In this document: positions 1 through 7,146 of the stretch, piece after piece
Position numbering within the stretch: the first letter of the stretch is position 1
Layout of the letters: each line of letters starts with the position of its first letter
From: Desulfarculus sp.
GTDB taxonomy: Bacteria; Desulfobacterota; Desulfarculia; Desulfarculales; Desulfarculaceae
DNA: 19,134 nucleotides
Assembly: GCA_020216625.1 (NCBI GenBank)
Contig: JAIUYB010000001.1
Coordinates: 1 to 19,134 of the forward strand
Direction of reading: 5' to 3'
Program-made: the position numbers and the translations under genes
The notes under the pieces: model-generated
Told to the model about the DNA's origin: nothing
The model's database searches: none
What the model saw: the letters and a program-made list of their open reading frames with translations, nothing else

Positions 1-1774
1 TGGTGAACAGCTCCTGCACCACCTGGGGATGCTTCTGGCAGAGGTGGGTGATGTTCTCCTCGAAACGCTCCAGGTTCAGGTTCTTGCCGATGAACTTCTG
101 CAACCGGGGCGAGGCGGTCTCCAGGGCCAGGGCCAGGCTGACGGTGCCGGCCTCCACCAGCAGGTCGATCAGGGCCGGGTCCAGGAGGTCGCCGCGCAGG
201 CCGCCGGAGAAGAACAGCTCCACCCGCAGGCCCGAGGCCAGCAGCAGCTCACAGAAGCGGGCGCAGGCCTGACGGTCCAGATTGAAGACGTCGTCCACGA
301 AGATGAAGCGGCGCACCCCCAGGTCGTGGTGGAAGCGGATTTCTTCCAGGATGTTCTCCGGTGAGCGCCGCTGGTGGCCCCGGGGCCAGATCTTGTGGCA
401 ATAGGCGCAGCCAAAGGGACAGCCCCGGGTGCTGAGCAGGTTGATATAGGTGTTCTTGACCATCCCTTGGCCGATGAAATTGGCGTAGCGGTCGTAGTCC
501 ACCAGGGAGCGGTCGGGGATGGGCAACTGGTCCAGGTCAATGATCCCCGGGCGGGCCGGGGTCAGGCGGGGCTCGGCTGCCAGCAGGTGCAGGCCCTGGA
601 GGCTGGTGAAGGACAGCCTGCGGGCCTGGGTGCTGTCGCTGAGGATGATTTTGGCGCCCGAGCCGTCTAGGATGGTCCGGATGCGCTCGCGGGGGTAGCC
701 CGGGTCCAGGGGCAGGAAGGCCCCGCCGGCCTTCATGACCCCCAGGAGGGCCACGGCCATCTCCAAGCCGGGCTCCAGGAGGATGGCCACCACCGCCTCT
801 GGCCCCACCCCCTGGCCGCGCAGATGGTGGGCCAGTTGGTTGGCGCGGCGGTCCAGCTCGGCGAAGGTCAGGCTCTGCTGGCCACACACCACCGCTATCG
901 ACTCGGGGGTGCGGGCGACTTGTTCGGCGAAGAGCTGGGCCACGGTGCGGCCAACGGGATAATCCCCGGCGGTGGCGTTGAACTCCTGGAGGATCTGACG
1001 GCGTTCGTCGGCCGGGATGGGGTCCAGTCGAGCCACGGTTTGGTTGATGTCCGCCAGCGCGCGTTCCAGCAGGCAAGCGAGATGCCGACCCAAGCGGGCG
1101 ATGCTGGCGGCGTCGTAGCGGCTGGCGTCATAGTCCAGGCGCAGGCGCAGGGCGTCGTCGTCCCGGCGGAAGGCGAAGGTCAGGCGGGGGTTGAGGTGGT
1201 CGATATAGCTTTGCTGGTGGATGTTCTCCAACAGCACCGCCACCTCGAACAGGGGGAAGTCCTCCGCCTCGCCGGGCAGGCCCAGTTGCTCCAGGAGCAG
1301 GCGCAGGGGGTAGTTCTGGTGCTGGGTGGCCTCCTCGATGGTCTGGCGCGCGGACAGGATCAGGTCCTTGAAGCTGGCCGCCTCGGGCACCGCCAGGCGC
1401 AGGGGCAGCACGGTGTTGATGAACTGGGCCTCTTGCTCCTGCCGGAGCACCGGCGCGCCCAGGACCACGTCTTCCCTTGCGGTGTATTTCTTGAGCAGCA
1501 GGGCCACCGCGGCGGTGAGGATCATGTGCAGGCGGCGCTCGGAGCGGTTGTGCAGGCGCTCCAGGGCGGCGAAGGTGGGTCCGGCGATGGTCAGCTCGTG
1601 GCTGGCCAGGACCCGGGGCTGGCCGGCCGGGGGCTTGCGATCGTACTGGACGACGGCCTTGTCCAACTGGCCGGCTAGCTTGCTGGCCCAATACTCCCGC
1701 TCGCTCCGGCTTTGTTGGCGCAGGTTGGCCAGTTCCTCCAGGGAAAGCCGCCGCTCGGTCGCTCCGCCTTGCAT
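1..1774 (-). CDS. Chimeric NRPS condensation/adenylation fragment fused to radical SAM domain (partial)
   Basis: The frame is open from an ATG at 1774 to the left edge (591 codons, no stop), so the C-terminus is missing. Residues 1-250 match the C-terminal lobe of an NRPS condensation domain (an EYW entry near residue 28, then the INTVLPLRL and QNYPLRLL stretches). The N-terminal lobe carrying HHxxxDG is absent. Residues about 277-390 are the start of an adenylation domain: A1-like LTFAELDRRANQL near 302 and A2-like KAGGAFLPLDPGYP near 347. The sequence then moves without interruption into DLDQLPIPDR, the type of linker that precedes the catalytic domain in B12-type radical SAM proteins, followed by RGCPFGCAYC with C452, C456 and C459 as the predicted 4Fe-4S ligands. 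AAGGA five bases before the ATG supports the start. It is last in the visible operon, 37 bp after the B12-type radical SAM gene. The domain calls are firm. The function is unknown. Confidence 0.88.
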   Translation of the reverse strand, partial: MQGGATERRLSLEELANLRQQSRSEREYWASKLAGQLDKAVVQYDRKPPAGQPRVLASHELTIAGPTFAALERLHNRSERRLHMILTAAVALLLKKYTAREDVVLGAPVLRQEQEAQFINTVLPLRLAVPEAASFKDLILSARQTIEEATQHQNYPLRLLLEQLGLPGEAEDFPLFEVAVLLENIHQQSYIDHLNPRLTFAFRRDDDALRLRLDYDASRYDAASIARLGRHLACLLERALADINQTVARLDPIPADERRQILQEFNATAGDYPVGRTVAQLFAEQVARTPESIAVVCGQQSLTFAELDRRANQLAHHLRGQGVGPEAVVAILLEPGLEMAVALLGVMKAGGAFLPLDPGYPRERIRTILDGSGAKIILSDSTQARRLSFTSLQGLHLLAAEPRLTPARPGIIDLDQLPIPDRSLVDYDRYANFIGQGMVKNTYINLLSTRGCPFGCAYCHKIWPRGHQRRSPENILEEIRFHHDLGVRRFIFVDDVFNLDRQACARFCELLLASGLRVELFFSGGLRGDLLDPALIDLLVEAGTVSLALALETASPRLQKFIGKNLNLERFEENITHLCQKHPQVVQELFT

Positions 1775-1811
1775 CGCGTTCCTTCACTCCCGGCCGGGCG
1801 CGACCGGGCCA

Positions 1812-3506
1812 TCAGAAGCCGAAATCCCCCACCTCGCTCACCGGCGCGATGGCGCTCAGGGCGGTCACGCCTCGGCACTCGTCCAGGTAGACCATGGGGT
1901 CGAAATCCACCAGAGCCGGGACGGCGTTCAGGTGCAGCCGCCGCCAGCGCTGGTCGGCCTGGTGCATCTCCAGGAGGTTGTAGGGGTTGGGGATGCCCAG
2001 GCGGCGCAGGTGGGCCATGAAGCGGTTCTGGCGCTCATAGGTCACCTCCCGGCTGGGTTCGCCATCCAGAATCCAGGTGCGCAACAAGAGCATCTCCGAG
2101 GCCCACTCGGGATAGAGCAGGCGCTCCTGGCCCTGGCCCCAGTGGCCGGACTTGGACTGGCCCTTGGGGAAGTACCAGAACGGCGTGCCCTCGGCGTCGT
2201 AGATGTCGTCCTGGCAAAGCTCGATGAGATCAAGGGTGGCCTGGAAATCTTCCTCGGTCTCGCCGGGATGGCCGATCAACCACAGGGTGGCGGTCTTGAT
2301 CCCCACCCCGGCCAGGTTGGCCAGCACCGCCTGAATCTGGCGAGGGTTGATGCGCTTGTTCATCAGGTCCAGGACATGCTGGCTGCCGCTCTCCAGCCCC
2401 AGCCAGGCCTTGTAGAACCCGGCTCGCCGCCAGAGGAGGGCCTTGTCCGGGTCGGCGGCCTCGGGGTCGGCCCGCAGGCAGGCGTCCCAGTAGACCGCCC
2501 TGGACGCGGCGAGCAGCTCATGCGAGAGCTGGTCCACGATGGGGTTCATCAAGGAGTCGCTGAAGGAGAAGAGCTGCTTGCCGTCGCGCTGGTAGAGGCG
2601 CTGGAATTCTTGCGCCGCCTGGGCCGGGGACTTGCGCCGGTAGCGGCCCCAGAGCACCGTCTCCGAGCAGAAGGCGCACTGGAAGGGACAACTACGCGAG
2701 GTGTAGCCCGAGGAATAGGGGTAGTGGGTCAGGTCGATCTCCGAAAAATCCAGGAGCCTGGCCTGGCCCAGGTCCAGCAGTTGACCGTCGATGTCGGAGG
2801 CGTCGTAGACTCGTTGGGTCGGGTCCAGCTCGCCGGCCAGGAGCTTGGCGAATAAAATTTCGCCCTCGCCGATGATGAGCTGGTCGATGCAGTCCCGGGT
2901 GCGCTCCAGGAAGACCTCCAGGTTGGGCGAGTCGGCGGCCAGGTGATCGGCGAAGATGCCGCCGCCCATCACGTTTAGCATCCCCGGGCGTTCCCGCCGG
3001 GCCAGGCGGAAGGCGCGCAAGGCCGAGGGCGCGGTGCCGGAAAAGACCGAGACCCCGAAGACCTGGGGCCGGGTCTGGTCGATCAACTCCAGCACGTAGG
3101 CGTCCCAGCGCCGGAAATACTCCGTGGCCAGATCGATCAGGGCCTCGATCTGGGCCGGGCCGGGCTGGGTGTAGTAGGTCTGGGCCACGATGATGCCGAG
3201 CAGCTCGCGATAGGCGGCCGGGTCTTGGTGGTTGATATGGGCCATGAAGTGGTTCTTGAGCACGTCGGTGCCCACGCCGTAGAGATTGCCCTGACGCTCC
3301 AGAGGCACGAAGCTCTGAATCAGGGCGAAGTAGCGGGTGTAGATGTCGCGGAAGCGATCCTCCACGTTGGCGTCGGCCACCCGCACTCGATGGCCCAGCG
3401 GCTCCAGGTGGCTTTTAAGGGCCACGATGCCCACCGGCGGAATCTGGGGCGGCCAGAAGGGCGGCAGCACCAGCAGGACGCGCTTGGGCTCCGGTGCGGC
3501 GGTCAT
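1812..3506 (-). CDS. B12-binding-domain-type radical SAM protein
   Basis: This 564-residue protein has the two-part layout of cobalamin-type radical SAM enzymes. An N-terminal Rossmann-like region (about 8-190) begins VLLVLPPFWPPQIPPVGI and continues LEPLGHRVRVADAN. The radical SAM barrel follows, with SCPFQCAFC giving C273, C277 and C280 as 4Fe-4S ligands. A later GLESGSQ and an IGHPGETEEDF stretch are typical of the barrel. The classical DxHxxG cobalamin-ligand motif is not apparent, as in many members. The family catalyses methylations and other radical rearrangements, and the substrate here is unknown. GGAG lies eight bases before the ATG. The start is 4 bp after the GNAT stop, and the gene is followed 37 bp later by the NRPS/radical SAM chimera, so the two probably act in the same pathway. 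The roughly 120 residues after the barrel are not recognised. Confidence 0.88.
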   Translation of the reverse strand: MTAAPEPKRVLLVLPPFWPPQIPPVGIVALKSHLEPLGHRVRVADANVEDRFRDIYTRYFALIQSFVPLERQGNLYGVGTDVLKNHFMAHINHQDPAAYRELLGIIVAQTYYTQPGPAQIEALIDLATEYFRRWDAYVLELIDQTRPQVFGVSVFSGTAPSALRAFRLARRERPGMLNVMGGGIFADHLAADSPNLEVFLERTRDCIDQLIIGEGEILFAKLLAGELDPTQRVYDASDIDGQLLDLGQARLLDFSEIDLTHYPYSSGYTSRSCPFQCAFCSETVLWGRYRRKSPAQAAQEFQRLYQRDGKQLFSFSDSLMNPIVDQLSHELLAASRAVYWDACLRADPEAADPDKALLWRRAGFYKAWLGLESGSQHVLDLMNKRINPRQIQAVLANLAGVGIKTATLWLIGHPGETEEDFQATLDLIELCQDDIYDAEGTPFWYFPKGQSKSGHWGQGQERLLYPEWASEMLLLRTWILDGEPSREVTYERQNRFMAHLRRLGIPNPYNLLEMHQADQRWRRLHLNAVPALVDFDPMVYLDECRGVTALSAIAPVSEVGDFGF

Positions 3507-3510
3507 GGCC

Positions 3511-4095
3511 CTAGCTCCGTTCCCGGTCGGCCGCGCCGCACCAATCCCGGGGCAGGAGCGACAGACAGTAGTGGTCGTGAAATTGGCCCCGGAAACGGAA
3601 CAGCTCCCGGGCCACGCCCTCGGTGACGAAACCCAGGCGGTGCAAGGTCTTGAGCGAGCGCTGATTGCCGGTGTGGACCACGGCCCAGATGCGGTTAAGC
3701 TCCAGCCCGGCGTGGGCCGCGTCGATCACCGCGGTCAGGGCCTCGCTCATCAGGCCCTGGCCCCACCAGCGGTAGGCCAGGTCGAAGCCGATCTCGGCCG
3801 AGCGATTGTGGGCGTCCCAGTGCAGGAAACCCAGGGTGCCGATGATCTGACCGGTTTCAGCCAGGCATACTCCCCAGCGGCAGGCCCGGACCCGGTCCGG
3901 GTCGGCGAAATGGGCGATCAGGCCCAGGGCCTCTTGGCGGTGGCTCAGGGGCTCGGCGTCCTTGAGATAATGACAGACCTCGGGGTCGCTGAAGTGGGCC
4001 AGGATGAAGTCGGCGTCGGATTCGGACAGGGCGCGCAGGCGCAGGCGGCGGGTGGTCAGGGGCCGGAAGAGGTCGCGAGAAATGCTGGGGGGCAT
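3511..4095 (-). CDS. GNAT-family N-acetyltransferase (RimJ/RimL-like)
   Basis: This 194-residue protein is full length for the RimJ/RimL-like GNAT branch. It opens with LTTRRLRLRALSESDADF, the usual first strand of that branch. The acetyl-CoA pyrophosphate loop is YRWWGQGLMSEAL (R109, G112, G114). Motif B follows as NQRSLKTLHRLGF around residues 144-156. The family moves an acyl group from acyl-CoA to a primary amine, such as a protein N-terminus, an amino acid or an antibiotic. Here it sits inside a biosynthetic operon, 3 bp after the amino-acid dehydrogenase stop and 4 bp before the B12-type radical SAM start. GGAGG lies eight bases before the ATG. Acylation of a pathway amine, or self-protection, is a reasonable inference. 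The sequence does not show the acceptor. Confidence 0.88.
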   Translation of the reverse strand: MPPSISRDLFRPLTTRRLRLRALSESDADFILAHFSDPEVCHYLKDAEPLSHRQEALGLIAHFADPDRVRACRWGVCLAETGQIIGTLGFLHWDAHNRSAEIGFDLAYRWWGQGLMSEALTAVIDAAHAGLELNRIWAVVHTGNQRSLKTLHRLGFVTEGVARELFRFRGQFHDHYCLSLLPRDWCGAADRERS

Positions 4096-4098
4096 GGT

Positions 4099-5148
4099 TC
4101 AGGCCTCCAGGACCCGGGCCGCCAGCGCGTGGGCGGCGGCCAGGGTGGAAGTTCCGTCGGCCGCGTGGCGTTCCAGGATGTGGGCCACGTTGCGGCCGAT
4201 GATGGCGCGGGCGCGCTCCTGGGCCTGCTCCCGCGTGCCCTGCTCCAGCTCCACGCAGGCCTGGATGATGCCCCCGGCGTTGACGATGAAGTCCGGCAGG
4301 TAGAGGATGCCGCGCGCCTGGATCAGGTCCGCGTCGCGGACGGGCTCCAGGAGCTGGTTGTTGGCCGCGCCGCAGATGATGGCGCAGTTCAGCTTGGCGA
4401 TGGTGGCCGGGTTGAGCACCCCGCCCAGGGCGCAGGGAGCCAGGATGTCGCAGGGCGCGGCCAGGATCTCCTCCGCTGGGATCAGGGTCACCTCCGGCCG
4501 CTCGCGCGTGAGGCGGGCGATGACCGCCGGGTCCACCTCCGCCGCCAGGACCCGGGCCCCGGACGCCAACAGGCGCTCCACCAAAAAGCCGCCCACGTAG
4601 CCCACCCCCTGCACCGCCACCGTCAGGCCGGCTAGGCCCTGCCGGCCCAGGCGGGCGCCCGCGGCCAGCTCCATGGCCGTGATCAGACCCAGGGCGGTGG
4701 TGTCGGCCTCGTGGTCAAAACCGGCCGCCGCCTCGGACTCGCCCTCCACATAGGGGCAGACCGCCTTGATGATCCGGCCGTCCGCATGGCTCAGGCCAAA
4801 GTCCACCGCGGTGCGGAAGCGGCCGCCCAGGTGCAGGACGAAGCGGCCGAAGGCCTCCAACAGCGCCGGGGTCTTCTGGTCGGGGCGGTTCCAGAGCACG
4901 GCCTTGGCTCCGCCCAGGCTGGCCCCGATGGCCGCGCACTTGTGGGTCATGGCCTGGGCCAGGCGCAGGGCGTCGGTCAGGGCGGCCTGCTCGTCGGGGT
5001 AGTCCACCAGGCGCGCGCCGCCGCTGGTGGTCTGGCCCAGGCGGGTGTCGTGAATGGCCACGATGGCGCGCAGGCCGGTGGCGCGGTCGTAGCGGAAGTG
5101 CAGCTCCTCGCAGTCGTATTGCCGCATCATCTCGAAGATGCCGCTCAT
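4099..5148 (-). CDS. Leu/Phe/Val/Glu dehydrogenase family amino-acid dehydrogenase
   Basis: This 349-residue protein has the length and motif order of leucine dehydrogenases, which interconvert an amino acid and its 2-oxo acid with NAD(H) and ammonia. AMTHKCAAIGASLGGAK holds the two conserved lysines (K70 for substrate binding, K82 for catalysis in the family), and TAVDFG follows at the usual aspartate. The nucleotide-binding GVGYVG appears in the second half, and LPDFIVNAGG near the C-terminus is a family hallmark. The ATG at 5148 was chosen over upstream starts because it forms an ATGA overlap with the stop of the preceding dehydrogenase gene and because homology begins just after it. The glycine loop is GGAK rather than GGGK, so substrate preference may differ from textbook leucine dehydrogenase. 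Its place beside a hydroxy-acid-dehydrogenase-like gene suggests biosynthesis rather than catabolism. Confidence 0.85.
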   Translation of the reverse strand: MSGIFEMMRQYDCEELHFRYDRATGLRAIVAIHDTRLGQTTSGGARLVDYPDEQAALTDALRLAQAMTHKCAAIGASLGGAKAVLWNRPDQKTPALLEAFGRFVLHLGGRFRTAVDFGLSHADGRIIKAVCPYVEGESEAAAGFDHEADTTALGLITAMELAAGARLGRQGLAGLTVAVQGVGYVGGFLVERLLASGARVLAAEVDPAVIARLTRERPEVTLIPAEEILAAPCDILAPCALGGVLNPATIAKLNCAIICGAANNQLLEPVRDADLIQARGILYLPDFIVNAGGIIQACVELEQGTREQAQERARAIIGRNVAHILERHAADGTSTLAAAHALAARVLEA

Positions 5149-5993
5149 GCTTGGGTCAGCTCCAATCCGGCGCGAATCTTGGCCGCGCTCTCCCGCCACA
5201 TCTGGGCCTCCACCAGGTTCAGCTCCACCGGGCGCGGCTGGATTTGCCAGGCCGCGACCTGGCACGGCGAGCCCAGGCAAAGGCCCAGGTTCTCATCATA
5301 GGATGAAAGGGGGAGTTGGGCCGGGGAATCAGCGCACAAGGCGTCCAGCAGCTCGCGGGTGGCCAGTTCCGGGGCCAAGAGGGTGTAGCCCTGTTGGATG
5401 GTCACCCGGCGCACCGAGGCCACCACCGCGGCCCGGGCCGCCTCCAGGGCCGCCCGGTCTCCGCCCAGACCCACCGGGACCATGGCCGGGCCGTGCTCGC
5501 CCAACATCAGGCCCCGGGGGTCCACCAGGCAGCGCAGGCGCAGGGTGTCCAGGCTGGAGCCGAAGCCATGGACCTGGTTGCCGGGGGGCAGGGCCCGGAC
5601 CAGCAGCGTGGCCAGCACGTCCACCGGGTTGGTGTAGACGATGAAGACGCGGTCCTGGACCCGCGACCACCCGGGCAGCATTGGCCGCAGGATGGCCAGG
5701 TTGCCGTCCAGCTCGATGGCCCACTCGTCGGCCACCTCTTTTTGGTGCACCAGGGCAGAGTAATCCTGGGAGAAGCAGAGGAATACATGGCTGGCCGCGC
5801 CCAGCTCGGCCGGCGAGGACATGCGGACGATGGCCTGACGATGGCGGTTGGCCTGCCTGAGCTCCTCCCAGAAGCCCGGGCGCTCGGAGCGGGACCACAG
5901 ACGCAACTCCTCCACCGTGGGATGGGTCAGCAGGTTCTTGGCCAGCATCTGGCCAATGCGCCCCAGACCCAGAATGGCCACCGCGCGCGCCAT
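5145..5993 (-). CDS. Lactate/malate dehydrogenase-like NAD-dependent 2-hydroxyacid dehydrogenase
   Basis: This 282-residue protein is somewhat short for the LDH/MDH family, which is usually near 310. The dinucleotide fold is GLGRIG (9-14). TNPVDVLATLL (121-131) matches the family SNPVDV segment. SSLDTLRLR carries D149 and R152, equivalent to the LDH Asp/Arg pair. GEHG carries H167, the catalytic histidine. The mobile loop at about 82-98 reads HQKEVADEWAIELDGN, and I see no arginine where LDH has its polarising Arg109. The enzyme may therefore use an unusual substrate or have reduced LDH-type activity. GGAGGG five bases before the ATG supports the start. It begins 1 bp after the aminotransferase stop and shares ATGA with the next gene. 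A 2-oxo acid/2-hydroxy acid reaction is inferred from the family. Confidence 0.8.
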   Translation of the reverse strand: MARAVAILGLGRIGQMLAKNLLTHPTVEELRLWSRSERPGFWEELRQANRHRQAIVRMSSPAELGAASHVFLCFSQDYSALVHQKEVADEWAIELDGNLAILRPMLPGWSRVQDRVFIVYTNPVDVLATLLVRALPPGNQVHGFGSSLDTLRLRCLVDPRGLMLGEHGPAMVPVGLGGDRAALEAARAAVVASVRRVTIQQGYTLLAPELATRELLDALCADSPAQLPLSSYDENLGLCLGSPCQVAAWQIQPRPVELNLVEAQMWRESAAKIRAGLELTQA

Positions 5994-5994
5994 C

Positions 5995-7146
5995 TCAGCC
6001 CTCCAAGCGGATGCGGCCGGCCGCCGCCTGGGCCAGGCACTGGTCCATCCGGCCCAGGGCCTCGGTGAAACGGGCGTGGTCGATGCCGAAATTCAGGCGC
6101 AGGTGGGGCGGGGTCTCGAAGGCGAAGCCGGGCAGCAGCGAGACCTGGTGGTCGCGCAGCATGATCTCGCAGAAACGGCGGGAGTCGGCGACCTGGCGCA
6201 TCCTGGGAAAGCAGACCACACCGCCGCTGGGCGGCTGGTATTGGAACACCTCGGCGTGGTCGGCCATGAAGGCGTTGAGGGCGGCCAGGTTGGGCAGGAT
6301 GTCCTGTTTCTTGCGTCGGACGATGGTCTCGCGGCTGGCCAGGGCGACGCGGGCCAGGTGGTCGGTGAGGGAGGGGATGGTGTGGGTCAGGTAGTCCTTG
6401 TAATCCCGGCAGCGGGCCAGCAGCCCGGGCTCGGTCATCAGCCAGCCGATGCGGATGCCCACGATGCCCAGGCATTTGATCATGGAGCCGCTGGCGTGGG
6501 TGTCGGGGTGGAGGGGGCGGCAGACGTCGTAGCCCGAGGGGATGAGGTCCGCGCCCGGGGTCAGCGGTAGATAGCGGTAGTGCTCGTCGAAGAGCAGGTG
6601 GGCCTGGTTGGCGGCGGCGATCCGGCCGATCTGGGCCAGCTCGTCGCGGGTCAGGGTCCAGCCCAGGGGGTTGTGGGGGTTGTTGATGATGATCAGTTTG
6701 GTGCGGGGGGTGACCAGCTCCGCCAGGCGGTCCAGGTCCAGCCGCCAGCCGGGGCAGTCCAAGAGATCCAGGAACTTGACCTGGCAGCCGATGGACAGGG
6801 GAATCTGATAGAGGCACTGGAAGGCCGGAAAGTGGATCACCACCTCGTCGCCGGGTTCCAAGAGCTCGTTGAAGAAGCAGAACAGGGCCTCGGAGCTGCC
6901 GTTGGCCACCATCAGGCGGTCGAGGTCCAGACTATCGTAGGAGCGGCAGATCTCCTGGCGCAGGGCCAGGGAGCCTCGGGTGTCGTTGTCGCCCAGGAAA
7001 AGCCCGCCCAGGTCGGCCAAGTCGGCCTGGCAGAGTTCCAGGAGTTCGGCCAGGGTGTAGTCCTGGCAGCCGCTGGCCGAGAGGTTGTAGTCCACCTGGA
7101 AGGAGTCGTTGAGCCAGTCCTCCATGTGGTAGCGCAGGATCTTCAT
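5995..7146 (-). CDS. PLP-dependent class I/II aminotransferase, VioD (capreomycidine synthase)-like
   Basis: This 383-residue fold-type I PLP enzyme has NNPHNPLG (155-162), DEHYRYLPL (from D187) and SMIKCLGIVGIRIGW, with K224 as the predicted Schiff-base lysine. RLNFG near the C-terminus gives the carboxylate-binding arginine. The N-terminus (MEDWL, then SASGCQDYTLAEL) resembles what I remember of VioD, which cyclises a hydroxyarginine-derived intermediate to capreomycidine in viomycin synthesis. That likeness is from memory and not from an alignment. The family also contains ordinary aminotransferases, and it is the immediate neighbour of two dehydrogenases that handle oxo acids. The ATG at 7146 was preferred to an upstream non-ATG start because it gives an ATGA overlap with the preceding radical SAM stop and matches the family N-terminus. 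Confidence 0.87.
   Translation of the reverse strand: MKILRYHMEDWLNDSFQVDYNLSASGCQDYTLAELLELCQADLADLGGLFLGDNDTRGSLALRQEICRSYDSLDLDRLMVANGSSEALFCFFNELLEPGDEVVIHFPAFQCLYQIPLSIGCQVKFLDLLDCPGWRLDLDRLAELVTPRTKLIIINNPHNPLGWTLTRDELAQIGRIAAANQAHLLFDEHYRYLPLTPGADLIPSGYDVCRPLHPDTHASGSMIKCLGIVGIRIGWLMTEPGLLARCRDYKDYLTHTIPSLTDHLARVALASRETIVRRKKQDILPNLAALNAFMADHAEVFQYQPPSGGVVCFPRMRQVADSRRFCEIMLRDHQVSLLPGFAFETPPHLRLNFGIDHARFTEALGRMDQCLAQAAAGRIRLEG

Noticed and set aside
1326..2855. A 509-codon open frame on the plus strand, and similar long plus-strand frames at 3343-4635 and 13699-15579
   Set aside because: They lie antisense to well-supported minus-strand genes, have low-complexity Gly/Ala/Gln/Val-rich translations with no recognisable domain, and are expected in GC-rich DNA with few stop codons.
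5149..5280. 44-residue N-terminal extension of the amino-acid dehydrogenase
   Set aside because: It overlaps the end of the preceding dehydrogenase gene, has no family homology, and the ATG at 5148 forms the usual ATGA junction.
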